Of a DNA stretch of 62,811 nt, positions 22,756-34,654 are shown in pieces. How positions within the stretch are numbered: position 1 is the stretch's first letter; the number at the start of each line of letters is the position of its first letter. The stretch spans positions 1 through 62,811 of the forward strand of contig WION01000301.1 in NCBI GenBank assembly GCA_015039365.1. Direction: 5' to 3'. The position numbers were made by a program, and so were the translations under genes. The notes beneath the pieces are model-generated. The model was not told the origin of the DNA. It did not search any database and worked only from the letters and a program-made list of their open reading frames with translations. The stretch comes from Amanita rubescens (Eukaryota > Basidiomycota > Agaricomycetes > Agaricales > Amanitaceae).

Positions 22756-24237
22756 ATGGACCTCTTCAATAATGGACCAGAAAACCCGATTCTTTCACAA
22801 AATGTCTCTGACGTGGGCACCATCCGCGGTGTCATGACGCAGAAACGGGAAACTTTGAAATGCATCGACAGAGAAATCGAGCAGCTCGTTGAAAAAAGGA
22901 AAGGAGTTGAAGAGGACCTTGTTCGCCTAGGCATCGTGGTTGCGCCTCACAATCACAATCATCTTCCGAACGAGGTGCTCAGTCGCATATTTATTCTAGT
23001 TGCACAAGATTATGGACCTGTGCATTTTCCTATCTTCAAATCAACGAAACCCCCTCCACAACTTGCCATATCGCACGTGTGTTCACGCTGGCGGGGGGTG
23101 GCACTTCATACATCCGAGCTATGGGGCTATACACACCTTACGTATCCGGAGAGGAATAGAGCCGCTTTCTACCCTCGTTACTGGCGGCGATGGCTTATAC
23201 GAGCTGGGACACTTCCAGTTAGGCTGTCAATAGATTTCATTGATTACAACGATGAAATTGCCAGCGTGTTGCAGACCCTTCTTCTGCCCTTTCGTGTCAA
23301 GAGGCTCCATCTTTCCCTAACCTATAGGAACTTGGTGGAATTGTCAACGTTACCCGAGGCCACGATACCGAATCTAATAGACCTGAGCCTCGACCTTACA
23401 CTTCCCGACGCCAAGCAGAACACAAACATACATGATCCGCACCATTTGATTACACGACTTCGGTCTCTAACGGTTTTCGGTCACGAGTTCGATGGCTGGC
23501 TTGGTAAACTCTATCCAGTTTTTCCATGGAGCCAGCTACAATCCCTAAACTTCGGGCACATGCTTTTAACGGATCTGCACCTCCTTATCGAAATCTTGCG
23601 CCAGACTCCAAAGTTGCAAGTGCTCAACCTCCAGATACACAGGTTCTACATCAAACTTTTACAGGAGTTAACCATGCCTTCTTTACGGGATTTTACACTG
23701 TCAGTTTGGATGGACACGAATGAGGGCACAGACCTTGATGCGATTCTGCGCAGTTTCATATGCCCTTCTCTCGTCAGACTCGAGCTAAATTTCTATGGCC
23801 CCTGGACAGTTGAAAGCTTCGAGATTATTAAGAGACAATATAATATGCAAGGACTTGAAGAAATCGTCCTCGGCTGTTTTCCGCTATCGATCTCTTCTAT
23901 TTTACAGAATGCACCTATACTCCGTACGCTTTCGGTTCGAAAGGGTGTTGTATTGGACGACGCGGCTATCATTGGTATATCAAGCGGCACTCTTGGACGT
24001 TTTCTCACGAATTTGAACCTCAGCCCTATCTATTGCGATGTCAATGAGGTAATTAGTATGGTGGAAAAACGCATGAAAACAGTCAATGCGTTGATTAGAA
24101 ATGGCTGTAGCTGGAGAGAAGATATCACCATTTTGAAAGTATTGGTTGATATCAGGCATAGCAGAGATAAACGTCTGGTTATTGCAAAGTTGAAGGAAGC
24201 AGGCATCAATGTTGCCTTGGAATGTTGTTTACACTAA
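22756..24237 (+). CDS. F-box protein with leucine-rich C-terminal region
   Basis: A single-exon gene of 493 residues. A short coiled coil (about residues 35-60) precedes an F-box (HLPNEVLSRIFILVAQDYGP, then ISHVCSRWRGVALHTSELWG). The rest is an irregular leucine-rich region. This layout is a large, fast-evolving family in Agaricomycetes; members are presumed substrate adaptors of SCF ubiquitin ligases, with unknown targets. The start is the first ATG of the open frame. A 5S rRNA gene begins 37 bp after its stop on the same strand. Confidence 0.85.
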   Translation: MDLFNNGPENPILSQNVSDVGTIRGVMTQKRETLKCIDREIEQLVEKRKGVEEDLVRLGIVVAPHNHNHLPNEVLSRIFILVAQDYGPVHFPIFKSTKPPPQLAISHVCSRWRGVALHTSELWGYTHLTYPERNRAAFYPRYWRRWLIRAGTLPVRLSIDFIDYNDEIASVLQTLLLPFRVKRLHLSLTYRNLVELSTLPEATIPNLIDLSLDLTLPDAKQNTNIHDPHHLITRLRSLTVFGHEFDGWLGKLYPVFPWSQLQSLNFGHMLLTDLHLLIEILRQTPKLQVLNLQIHRFYIKLLQELTMPSLRDFTLSVWMDTNEGTDLDAILRSFICPSLVRLELNFYGPWTVESFEIIKRQYNMQGLEEIVLGCFPLSISSILQNAPILRTLSVRKGVVLDDAAIIGISSGTLGRFLTNLNLSPIYCDVNEVISMVEKRMKTVNALIRNGCSWREDITILKVLVDIRHSRDKRLVIAKLKEAGINVALECCLH

Positions 24238-24243
24238 GATGGG

Positions 24244-24249
24244 TATATG
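24244..24249 (+). promoter_or_regulatory. TATA-like box at -30 of 5S copy 2
   Basis: The block gggtatatg followed by gatgttcagaata matches the upstream block of 5S copy 1 at the same spacing. Confidence 0.5.
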
Positions 24250-24273
24250 TAGGATGTTCAGAATATTAGAGGT

Positions 24274-24391
24274 ATCCACGGCCATAGGACTTTGAAAGCA
24301 CCGCATCCCGTCTGATCTGCGCAGTCAACCAGAGTGCCGCCTAGTTAGTACCACGGTGGGGGACCACGCGGGAATCCTGGGTGCTGTGGTT
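24274..24391 (+). rRNA. 5S ribosomal RNA, copy 2
   Basis: Identical to copy 1 over the gene body except one C to T change (GGACTTTGAAAGC), and followed by a T-run. It lies immediately downstream of the intact F-box gene. Confidence 0.93.
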
Positions 24392-24787
24392 TTTTTCGGT
24401 TTTACTAGTCAGTTATCATTAAATCATCTACCGACGCAATCTCAGTGACAGGCCCCTATCTTTGCGACGCCACAAAGCATCGTCGGCTTTATTCTGTACT
24501 TTGTCTTCATCAGCGAATAACATAAGGTTATCACCGCACTATACATTCCAAATGTCAACACTTTTTTTTTCCTGTCGTGTGACATCAAATCGTCGAAGGC
24601 TAACACATACTCGGTACAGGATCGTGCAGATTCGAACCTGAGTTGTGTTAAGTATATTGCCACCGATGGAACGGATCCACTGAGAATTCCGCTCCACCTG
24701 TGAAGAACCGCAACCATGAATTGAATAACACATTTACCACCAACCCCCGAATCCATTCTCATGACTTTGAACTCGACGCGATATCCC
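24392..24787. other. Intergenic, no gene recognised
   Basis: About 400 bp between a 5S gene and the SNX41 3' end. Nothing gene-like was seen. A gattcgaacc string near 24630 was checked as a tRNA T-loop and does not fold. Confidence 0.5.
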
Positions 24788-26905
24788 TCACCGCCCATTG
24801 ATCGTCGCCGTCGAATCCCTCCTCGCAGCGTTTCCATCGCCCCCGCCCCCAGCACCAGCACCAGCGCTCCCACCCCCACCTTCACCTTCCCCGACCAAAA
24901 GCAGAGGCGGCCGATTAGGATGATCAGATATCTTCTCAATCTCCTTCTTCGCGTCCTCCCACGCTTCCAAATTCTTCCATCGCTCTCATCAGTTTCCCCC
25001 CCAAAAAAAGATCCAAACTCCAAAACAACACTCACCTTTTTCGCCCAATCCCGATGACTCTTTGCCATAGCGATACACATCTCCCTCAAATCCGCGACTT
25101 TCTGTCTTTGGAACCGGTCCAGATCACCTTGTATGGCGTTACACGAATACTTGAGATCTGCAGCTGACAAATGGAGGGCTTCTTCCAGCTGACGACGACG
25201 ACGACGGTTGATCAGTCAAGGACGCAACACGGTAAAAAAGAACAACACTTCCTCACCTGAGCGATCGTCTCTCGCGTCTTGGTGATTCCGTTCCTCCGCG
25301 CCGTCTCAGGGTCGACGTCCATCATCCCGTGAAGCGTAAAACTCAGTGCGTTGAGGAATCCCATCCCAGGCGCTCTTGTTCGGCGTCTGACGGGATTCGG
25401 ACCAGGATGGGGAGGTAAATAAGAAGACGGAGCAGCGGTGGGCGATTCGGGAAGAGGAGCGTCTTCCGGCTGCTGCGGCTCTACAGTTTCCGCTGTGCCC
25501 TCCGCAGACGTGATGGGTTCCGATGGGTCACCAACTTGCTCCCCGCTATCCGATTCGCTCGGGTTGTTCGTCTTTGGCCCCAAAGGAGGACTAGGCGATA
25601 AACTCGTCACGCCCCTCCCCCTCCCCAACGCCTCTTCCAATCTCTGCGCCTCCTTTTCGCTCTTCTCTAGTTCCTCCAGCTGTTCACGTTTACTCTCCAG
25701 CCCATCCTGCGTCATCTCGAACTGAACATGCTTCTGGTGGCGGTACGCAAGGAGCTTCTTGATGATAGAAGCGAATTGAGAATATTCGTGTAGGGGTTCT
25801 GCCCAGTTTTGCTCGAGTTCCTGGAGCTGCAGTTGCATGGGGTTAATAGCAGTTGAAGAATGTAAAATAGGGGGTTATCTTACCAGTTTGGTGGTGGAGA
25901 TGTAGGTAGCGTCTACAGCTTGCCCAGTCTTTTCAATGGCAGAGGCCATTTCTTCCGACTCGTTCAAGCTGAATCCGTTGAGTGCTGCACCCAAATCGGA
26001 ATGATCCTGCGCATAATCTTGTTCATCCAGTGAGCACAGGTATACTTACTGTATTAATAACGTACCAGACCAGCGTTTATGTAGCTTTCGGGTGAATTTC
26101 TCCATTGGGCCACTAATATGACTGGCAAACTTGAGCGTGAAAGCCTCCGAGTCGAGGAAACGTTGATCAGGGTTGCGAAGGGGGTGTGCAGCGGAGGGGT
26201 TGGGTAGGGCTGCGTAGGCTGGTGAGGCATTAGGATCGACGGGGTTGTGAGATGGAGCTTTGAGAATGTTCTTGGGCAGGACGGATAAAGGGGGCGAGTT
26301 GAGTACTTCGTGCTAAGGTTTTAATCAGCGAATGAGTTTGTTACAATGAAATAGAAACGAACCCAAGAGACTTCTCCATCCAGGAAGCGATGAAAGACAT
26401 GTTCATTGGAGAGAATGGGATGCCTTGCGAGACGGTTGAGAAAGGTCTGCAACATGCGTCTCCTACGAGCAATCATGGCAGCATCCTCCTTTGCCTTTGC
26501 CTGTTTGACGGCATAGTCACTGATGGACTGCTTTGAGGGGATTGGAGGGATGATGATAGTCGGGTAAAGCTTGACGAGTGAATCACGGAGTGACTCGAAT
26601 TCGGAATAGCGGTGGCTAGCGCGAGCATCGCCTGCAGTTATGAGGTAGGTGATGTATGGGGTGGCCGAGTTTAAGGAGGTCTTTTGAGCGTCTGTGATGA
26701 GGATTTCTGGGTGGTCGTCCGAGTGAAGGAATCTGTCGCGACGGCAACAGAATTCTGTCTTTGGGACTTGTGGGAGTCTATGAGTACCTGGCGAGGGAAA
26801 TGGTCTAGAAGCGGGAGGTGAAGGCGGCGCTGAGAGGTCGAGTTTCGAAGCGGAGGAAGTTTCTGACGGAATCACGTCGAATGGATTATCGTCGTCAAAG
26901 TCCAT
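24788..26905 (-). CDS. SNX41: Sorting nexin, Snx41/Atg20 type (PX-BAR)
   Basis: Six exons (26905-26363, 26312-26066, 26017-25884, 25826-25257, 25188-25036, 24982-24788) join in phase to 613 residues. The PX domain (about residues 55-180) carries the phosphoinositide-binding elements SHRYSEFESLRDSL and PPIPSKQ. A BAR-like helical region follows, with EFTLK-like membrane-curving helices, HSDLGAALNGFSLNESEEMA, FEMTQDGLESKREQLEELE and DLDRFQRQKVADLREM. A long disordered insert splits the BAR region, as in Snx41/Atg20. The family acts in endosome-to-Golgi recycling and selective autophagy. The C-terminus is Gly-rich. The final intron is bounded by GTGAGT and GAGAG. Snx41 versus Atg20 cannot be separated here. 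Confidence 0.88.
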
Positions 26906-26920
26906 GGCGGTGAAGTGAAC

Positions 26921-26973
26921 TTAATGTAATAATTGTAATGATTGTAATCAAATCTAATGTAATGTAATGTAAT
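26921..26973. repeat. TAATG-type short tandem repeat
   Basis: An imperfect repeat of TAATG/TGTAA units lies between the divergent-side end of SNX41 and the stop of VMS1. It ends in three exact atgta units. Confidence 0.6.
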
Positions 26974-29043
26974 CACATCCGCCGAGCTTCGGCTGCTCGC
27001 GCTCGCCTCTCTCGTTCGACGCGCGCCCGCATTTCCGCAGAGAGTCCCGCTATTCCATCTGCTGCTCCAGATGCACCTCCAAGTCTCCTCGTAAACGGAT
27101 TCTCAACTGGTTTTTCCTGCACAACGACGACGACCGGCGGCTCAGGCGTTGAATCGACCGCCCTTTCGCGCTCTCTGATCTTATCTTTCAATCCTTTCCG
27201 TCGCGCCTTTCGTTTCTCGTCCCGGTCCTCTTCCATCTCCTTCATCAACGCACTAGGCACGCGTCCCGCTCCAAACCAATCCCACCATTCCTCATGCGCA
27301 CCGGCGCATCGCCGAAATACATCCCTCACCCCCTTCGTACTCGCCAAATCATACGCAGTCCTTCGCGCTCCCTCTCCTCCAACCGCTATCGTAGGATCCG
27401 CACGCAGCTCTTCCAACATCCACTGCGTCACATCCTCCTGCCCACTCTGAGCAGCAACCTGCAACAAACTCGTCCTCTTGTCCCCTGTCCACTCTGGTAT
27501 CGTCGCATTCACACCTCCCACCGCTTCTCCCTCGCGTTCCCAGAACGCTCTCAGCACTTCCAACCTACCCTTGGCGATCATGTCCAGCAGCCTCGTCCAT
27601 TTCTCCCGAAGCGCCTCTTCCTCTTTTGTTAATTTGACCGGTTTGGGCTTTGCCTTTTCAGGTTCTGGTTGCGGGGCTGGTATAGGTTTGGGCTGCGGAA
27701 GCGATGCGAGGTACGCTTCGTCCTGCGCCCGCAACTCGTCCTCGGTAAAGCGGGTCACTTTGACGCGCGTCAATTCCAGTAAACATCGTTGCACCTCTGA
27801 TTGCGTCTATCAACAATGTAAGCGCATATTCCCATCGAAAAAGTCATCCATCAACGTACCGGTCGCCGAGTCGGGAATGGAAACGTCCTCAACCGTTCGT
27901 CTCCCTTTTGGATAACAGCCTCATCATAGTCTAGGAATATCCTCTTATTGGACACACTAGCGCGTATCCAAATACGTTCACATTCATGAATGTCTTCTGC
28001 CCAATCTGCCAACAAATTCCGAATGTCCTATCACAATCCGTGTCAAACGGTTGGTAAAGAAAATCAAGTGTCAAACTCACATCGCGCAAAGCTTGCTCGC
28101 CATACCTCCTCAACATCGCACCGGCACTAATCGCCGCCCCCTTTGAATTATCATTGACCGATTGAGATCCACCTTGCTTCCTCCTAGCTAATCGACCGTC
28201 AACACCTCCATTTTAACGAGAGAGAAAGAACTCACTTGTATACCGATGGAACGTCTTGTGTCTCAACACCTCCGTATCCTGCTTTGGTTGCTTCTTCTTT
28301 GTCTTTGTTCCTTCTTCTTCCTCAGATCGACTCACTCTCATAATCGCTCCGGCAAAATGTCCTCCAGCAACCATAAACAACGCCCACTTTCGTTCTTGAC
28401 TTTTCTGCATATCCTTCAACTCGTCCAAGTATCCTTGGGGATTATTAGAATCGACAGCAAACAAGGCGCGATAGACTCCGATCTGGGTAGACGGGGGAGA
28501 GTGGAACCACGTATGAGCGGTGATGGGTGCACTTGGTCTCGAATCATCTTCATCGTCGTCTACCGTCTTGAGTAGTTTCTTGGTCTTATCCACCAACGTA
28601 TTTACAGCATCTGCGTCTGAGTCTTCTTCTTCGTCGTCTTCGTCTTCTGAGGACGCCGAACCAGACAAGGAATCGTCTAGAGCTGGGTGTATGTATGGTG
28701 GAGGAGATTAGATGAAAACTGATGAACTGATGAAAGTTAGGGGCGTCCTACCGCTCACGAGCAGCGTAAAAGCGGATTCGTCGACGGGTTTACCGCCTGC
28801 TAGTTTAGTTTTGACGTTGTACCTGTGCCAGTCTGAGCGGACGTGTGCGCGTTGTTCGTTCACGTCTGGAAAAGTGACTCCGAGGCATACGGTGCAGGAT
28901 AGTGATGACGACGATGAGGCTGGTGGTGGTGGTGGTGGTTTTTCTGGCTCGGGTTGACGAGTGCTAAGAGTCCGTGGAACGAGAGTTTGAACGAGTTCGG
29001 GTGGGAGAGAAAAGACGTGTTGCCAGTGAATTTGAGGTGCCAT
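26973..29043 (-). CDS. VMS1: Vms1/ANKZF1 peptidyl-tRNA hydrolase of ribosome quality control
   Basis: Five exons (29043-28752, 28676-28236, 28187-28081, 28027-27860, 27806-26973) join in phase to 613 residues. Vms1 releases nascent chains from stalled 60S ribosomes and protects mitochondria. Features in order: a zinc finger (CTVCLGVTFPDVNEQRAHVRSDWH), an acidic linker, and the eRF1-like VLRF1 domain with FMVAGGHFAGAI and the catalytic GSQS-containing loop RRKQGGSQSVND. Then come ankyrin-like repeats (SLLQVAAQSGQEDVTQWMLE; TAYDLASTKG) and a charged helix. The GxxQ-type catalytic glutamine is present. It diverges from BFR2 with 43 bp between the start codons. Confidence 0.93.
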
Positions 29044-29086
29044 GATGGTCGTATCGAAGTCGTGACTCACGCGATCACCAAAAAAT
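29044..29086. promoter_or_regulatory. 43-bp bidirectional spacer between VMS1 and BFR2
   Basis: The start codons at 29043 (minus) and 29087 (plus) leave 43 bp. Promoter elements and both 5' UTRs must share this space or overlap the opposite coding region. Confidence 0.6.
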
Positions 29087-30741
29087 ATGCCTCTTTCGCT
29101 CGCTGATCAAATCGCGCAACTCGACGCGGCACCGGTTGGTAAGTTTTGTCTAAAACTATACTTTACATACGCTTACAGTTTGTAGACTTTGACCCTGAGG
29201 ATGTGGGCAAGGATGATGATATTTTAACAGAGGCAGCAGCAGCCAGGGAACATTATGTGGATGTAGGACCGAGTACGCTACGGAATGGTGTTTTGGATCC
29301 AAAATACGACGGTCAGAGGACGACGAGGAAATCGCTTATGGAGGAGAGCGAGGAGGACATTGAAGATGAAGAGGAAGAGCCCAGTGAGAGTGAGCACGAA
29401 GACGAGGAAGAGGAAGAGGAGAGCGAAAGTGAAGAGGACGAACTCAAACTCGAACACGAGAGCAAAAGTGAGGTGGACGAACAAGAAAACGACGTGACTG
29501 CAGAGCTCAAAAGGAAAAGAGAAGACGACAAACGAAAAGGAATAGCCGTGTCGAGGCAAATTGTGAGTGTCTCTTCGCTTAAAGGTCAAGTCAGACTTTT
29601 GACCACACCGGTAGGCCATCTGGGATGCCCTCCTCGAAGCTCGGATACGAATGCAAAAGGCAGTTAATGCGGCCAATAGGCTGCCAAAGGTAGACCAGAG
29701 CTCATTAGCCTACTACGTCAAACTAACTGAAACACCATAGCCGTCAGATATGGATGTTTATATCCAGCAGCCCGAATGCAGACAGGCCTTGAACAATATG
29801 CTGGACGAGGCTCTTTTACTTGCTGACGAACTAGACGACTTGCAGGAGGTGAGCATACATTCCAAGAGGTTTGATTGGATCTTAATGCAACGCGCGGTAT
29901 AGCACCTGCTCACGAAAAATGAAGGCATCACCCTTCCACCGCGCAAACGACGGAAACTCGACGATGGCGAAGACGTCGACTACAACCGACAACTAGAAGA
30001 CGCCACCGAGGACGTCTCAGCCGTCGAACACGCGTACGTTCCACACCCTTTCCTTACGCTCACTCTAACGAAATGGCAACATAAGAATGCACCCATGGTC
30101 CATCCAAACACTCAACAAATGGTCTGCCAAGATCCAAGCAGTCGCCCCCTCCATGCTCCTCCCTTCCAACCGAAATGCATTTTCAAAAACACAACAGAAC
30201 GTCAAATCCGCTGTACAACTCGCCGAGGAGACGCTCAGAGACCACGACAAGTTGCTCTCCCGATCGCGAATACGACGCGGGAAGGAAAGGCGGTTAGGAG
30301 CCAGCGAAGAAGGCGAAGAGACTCAAGAAGGAGAAGAAGAAGACCTTGACATTTTTGACGATACAGATTTTTATCAACAACTCTTGAGGGATGTTATCGA
30401 TTCTAAAGGAACCGGAGGGGTCGACGATTGGATGACGGTTCAGAAAGAAAAAAAGGCGAAAAAGAAGGTAGACACGAAAGCTAGCAAAGGACGGAAAATA
30501 CGGTTTTTGCATTTCTTTTTGCACCAAGTTATTTTGTTAATCCCCCAACAGATACCATGTACACGAAAAGATTCAAAACTTTATGGTCCCCGTGCATGTC
30601 GTAGGCGGTTGGCACGAAGAGCAGATTGATGAGTTGTTTGCTTCGTTGCTTGGGAAAGGGTTCGAGTCTGTAAGCCCAGGGCTTGATGAGGAACAGTTGG
30701 AGAATCGGTTGGACGAGGCAGGGTTTCAAGTGTTTGGCTAG
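29087..30741 (+). CDS. BFR2: Bfr2/AATF-family ribosome biogenesis factor
   Basis: Exon 1 (29087-29138) joins an acidic exon from 29186 through PVDFDPEDVGKDDD. Five more introns were read: after RQI, after RLPK, after DLQE, after VEHA and after KIR. The protein works in 90S pre-ribosome/SSU processome assembly in the nucleolus. Family hallmarks are the long D/E-rich region, WDALLEARIRMQKAVNAAN, PWSIQTLNKWSAKIQ, DFYQQLLRDVID and the C-terminal YHVHEKIQNFMVPV block followed by LFASLLGKGF. The length fits the family. The acceptor of intron 1 is the TAG at 29183-29185, because the earlier CAG leads to a stop. Confidence 0.92.
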
Positions 30742-30927
30742 ATAGTCACATTTATTCCGCGATAATCCGTCAGGATAAGTTTTGAGGGCGCTGATCGCAC
30801 ACGGCCCCCGGCTCGCAAACCAAAGCAAATGGATAAAAGGATAAACACACAACTCGATTAGCGAGAGATTTATCTATATAATCTCGAGCTCCTCTCACTG
30901 TCAATCGAGAAAAGAACTTATCCGACC

Positions 30928-32505
30928 ATGACTGAGAAAAAACATATCGTCATCCTCGGTGGCGGAATAACAGGCTTGTCCAGCGCATTCCACCTCTCTC
31001 GGAGGTTTCCTGATGCTCGCATCACGCTCGTCGAGAAAGAAGACAGACTAGGCGGTTGGATAAAAAGCGAACGAGTTTCCGTTGACTCGTCTTCTATCGT
31101 ATTGGAAGCTGGCCCGCGAACTCTACGACCCGTAGACAAAGCAATCCTCGAACTAGTAAGCACTCCAGGATCGCCCGTTCGTTATCCCCCCCGACGTGCC
31201 CCTCCCCTTAGATTCACCTTTTAGACCTTACACCCCAAGTCATTACAACACCCAAATCCTCTCCAGCCGCTAAATCTAGATTTCTCTACGTCCCAGATCT
31301 AGGCGGTTTGTTACGCCTTCCCTCCAGCTTATGGTCCCTGCTCTCTCCCTGGTCCGAATCACGACCATTGTCGTGGACACTCCTAGCTGCCCTCCTCAGC
31401 GAACCTTTTGGCAGCGCCAACCGCCCCGTCATAGCCGAAGCAGACGAATCGGTTGATGCCTTCCTGACGCGCAGGTTCGGCGAGAGCTTTGCCCGCGTAT
31501 TTGGGAGCGCGTTGGTTCATGGGATATACGCTGCGGATTCGAGAGAGCTGTCGGTGAGAGCGGCGTTCCCGTCCTTGTGGGATGCTGAGACGAGAGGGAA
31601 TGGGAGCGTGTTGTTGGGTATGGTTAGAGCGGGAGGAACGAAGGATGAAGGGGTTTACGAGTTGGGCGATATGGTGGATAGGATGAAGGGCGTCTCGGTG
31701 CTGTCGTTCAAAGAGGGAATCGAAGCGTTGCCGAGAGCCTTGGAGAACCACCTCGCGGCGAAGGAGAATGTGGAGATTTTAAAGGGTACGGCCGTGTCCA
31801 GCTTGAGAATGACTGAAGATGAGCAGATTGAGGTGGGCATTTTTCTTCCATCTGTTACCTTGTCTCATGGACATATAGGTGACGCTTGGTGAAGATTCAA
31901 AGATAACGGCTACACACGTCGTGTCTACTCTTCCGCTTCCTGTCCTGCACGACATACTCCCTGCGTCGCACCAGCTTCCGTATCTCACCGCCAACCCATC
32001 CACCACCGTCACTGTTGTCAACCTCGTTTTCCCTGTACATCCAGACACCATTCACCCACCTGGATTCGGGTACCTTGTTCCGCGTCGCCGTGATCCCGAC
32101 CCTGACGCGCTCCCCATCATCGGCACCGTGTTCGACTCGTGCTCGCTCTCAGCGCAGGATGATCCACCCATCTTTGCAAAAATCACGGTGATGATCAAAG
32201 GCGACTATCCCCTTGCGCCTCCTGCTCCGTCGGCCTCCACCTCGGACATTCCTGATCTGATTCTTGATATTCTATCGACGCTGTCGACACAACTCTCTAC
32301 GTCGTTGCCGGATCCTGCGTTGTGGAGGGTTCATGTCAATCGTCACTGTATACCGACATACACTGTGGGGCATCGCACGCGGATGGAGGAATTGGCAAAC
32401 CGGACAAAGGAAGAGTGGAAAAGTCGGTTGGAGCTGGCTGGGTCTGGGATAAGCGGCGTGAGTCTAGGTGACTGCGTGAGGGCGGGGAGGAAGGTGTTCG
32501 CGTAG
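30928..32505 (+). CDS. HEM14: Protoporphyrinogen oxidase (heme biosynthesis)
   Basis: Three exons (30928-31155, 31212-31832, 31879-32505) join in phase to 491 residues. The enzyme is an FAD flavoprotein of the inner mitochondrial membrane that oxidises protoporphyrinogen IX. It starts with the Rossmann dinucleotide motif IVILGGGITGLSSAFHL, followed by EAGPRTLRP. Further family blocks are FLTRRFGESFARVFGSALVHGIYA, read as two adjacent parts, and the C-terminal YTVGHRTRMEEL and GVSLGDCVRAGRKV. The start is the first ATG, 186 bp downstream of BFR2. No cleavable presequence is obvious. Confidence 0.95.
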
Positions 32506-32614
32506 GGTCAAGACGGCCAGTCCAGAATCATATCATATACTAGATGCCATAATACATTAGAATAGAAAAGAATAATGTTGCAACGTATTATGCAAGATGG
32601 GAAATGGGGAAAAA

Positions 32615-32732
32615 AACCACAGCACCCAGGATTCCCGCGTGGTCCCCCACCGTGGTACTAACTAGGCGGCACTCTGGTTGACTGCGCAGATCGGACGGGA
32701 TGCGGTGCTTTCAGAGTCCTATGGCCGTGGAT
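32615..32732 (-). rRNA. 5S ribosomal RNA, copy 3
   Basis: A full-length 5S on the minus strand. Its body reads CCCGTCCGATC where copies 1 and 2 read CCCGTCTGATC; the C form is the usual basidiomycete base. A T-run follows its 3' end. Confidence 0.93.
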
Positions 32733-32755
32733 ATTTGTAGGCAATCTAAATTCCC

Positions 32756-32761
32756 TATGTA
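32756..32761 (-). promoter_or_regulatory. TATA-like box at -29 of 5S copy 3
   Basis: The minus strand reads gaaaatgggtacataggg, aligning with gaaaattgggtatatgggg upstream of copy 1 at the same distance. Confidence 0.5.
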
Positions 32762-33035
32762 CCCATTTTCGAGGATTAAAGAAGCAGTTATGATTAGCTT
32801 TATCAGAGACTCTTCGTGTACCAACGTTAAATAGCGTGTGTCCATTGATTACAGGTGATGCAACAAGGATCCGGGACTATTGGGTCCGCAATACATGCAT
32901 TGTAGAAAAAAAAAAACATCATCAATGGCCCAAGGTGGTTAATAACAACGAATACAAAAAGGTTACTGTAGCGTGAGAATATAGTCTCTGGCCTTCTTCA
33001 TCTCCTTGCTACACCTCTGACACTCTGGTCCTAAC

Positions 33036-34257
33036 ATGCTCGAGCCAGACAGAAGCCTGCCAAACGAGATCTTGGTCCATTTCTTCAGCCGGCTTTCACA
33101 ACATGACCTCACAAAAGTCGCATTAGTATCGCACCGTTTCAACGCCATCGCTGAACGTATATTATACTCGTCCATCGACATTGACGAGAAGACAATTTGG
33201 AGAGACGAAGTTCCCAAGCGGACGCTCGGATGGTGCGATGCAATGAAACGAAATCAGCTCTATGATGTACCGCGTAAACTATCTATTCGATGGGTAATGT
33301 TTGGAAAGTTCAAGACTCTGTCTCACTCGTGCTCATTGGTCAATGACAACATACGCCGCCTCACGCTCCTGGACACACTCGAGCTTTCCATAGGCCCTTG
33401 TGATTCAACCCCTACCATGGTGGACCTCATTCGAGACCTTCGCCTCCCGAACCTACGACATTGTTTGCTGAATGCAGGCGATCCAGCCTGGCCGGGTTCG
33501 TTTGATTATACACCAACATCCGGCAACATGTGCGGATTCATCGCGTCTCATTCTGGATTACGCTACCTCGCCGGTTCGGCATTCTCGGAACCAGCACTGG
33601 CAATGGATCTTGCGCATCATGACTACGTTCCCGAGCTATCCATCTTTGACGGAACACCCAGCGGGGCAGCGTCTATCCTTCCAGGCCGACCAGTCTATCA
33701 CCTCCTGTTGACAGGCGGGCAATGTGATTTGATTTTGAACAGTGAAAACCTCTCTCGCATGGCGCTCACTTCCGTCCCTCTCCGGATTCTTGACTTATCC
33801 GCCATGTATATGTCTCCAAGCGTCTTGCGCGACATAGCAACCCATATTCCCACAATAGAAATCCTCAAAGTCATTACCACTACTCTCATCGTAAGCCACC
33901 CCTATTTACATTTATGGTGGATTAACGTGGGAGGCTTTTTGCTGAAATTTGATTCTTTCTTAGCATGACCTTTTTTATATATCATCTTATTTCGCCTCAT
34001 TCAAAAAGCTAAATTGGTTCGACCTAGCATCATCGGGAAAGAAGATAGAAGTGGAAATGGACGTCCAGCGCTCGCTCTGTTGCTCCTGGCATGGATTTTG
34101 CCCATCACTGCGACATATCTTCTTCCCATTCGTGAATTATGATGATAGCGAGTCCACTATGTGGGAGTGGTATGATGACAGGGGCTGGTTGCTAAGCGAG
34201 CGGCCCACTGAAGAAAGTGCGGACGGCTTGTACCGGTACATCCCCCAAGATTTTTGA
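33036..34257 (+). CDS. F-box protein
   Basis: Two exons (33036-33890, 33964-34257) join in phase to 382 residues. An N-terminal F-box (SLPNEILVHFFSRLSQHDLT, then VALVSHRFNAIAERILY) is followed by a degenerate leucine-rich region. It is not close to the other two F-box genes of this window, whose F-box reads ISHVCSRWR. Targets are unknown. The protein ends in a Trp/Tyr-rich tail whose DNA has been copied about 1 kb downstream. Confidence 0.8.
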
Positions 34258-34335
34258 GCTGAAGCAGAATAAAGTTGGTCTGTAGATTACATGTAGTAAC
34301 TGAGCACCTTGGCGAATACATAATAATAATTTGGC

Positions 34336-34431
34336 AAAAACCACAGCACCAGGATTCCCGCGTGGTCCCCCACCGTGGTACTAACTGGGCGGCACTCTGG
34401 TTGACTGCGCAGATCGGACGGGATGCGGTGC
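34336..34431 (-). rRNA. 5S rRNA copy 4, lacking its 5' end
   Basis: Minus-strand match from GCACCGCATCCCGTCCGATC to the 3' end. About 24 nt of the 5' end are replaced by unrelated sequence. It also has a 1-nt deletion (CCTGGTGCTG) and a T to C change near CCGCCCAG. It cannot fold the terminal stem, so it is probably inactive. Confidence 0.85.
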
Positions 34432-34654
34432 GATGCATATTGTTCAATACTTGTCTCACATTACATCGTCCGTCAACTATGTTGTTTGCTGCTGAGGAAG
34501 AACGCATCGCGACTGTCTGGAATCTTAGTATACATCGACACATTTCCCCGTTTCCTCCGTGTCATTGTATTTATATTCAAAGTTGAGAGTCTTAGCGTTT
34601 CCGTGAACTTGGTGATCGCCTTTGATTCGAGAAGTTTCCCAGCAGGCGTCATTT

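Noticed and set aside
24620..24660. tRNA-like T-loop string gattcgaacctg
   Set aside because: The flanking bases cannot form the T stem, and no acceptor or anticodon arm is found at the right distances.
28600..28670. GAA/TCT-rich tract as a microsatellite
   Set aside because: It encodes the acidic linker of VMS1; low complexity follows from the D/E codons. The same applies to 29340-29470 in BFR2.
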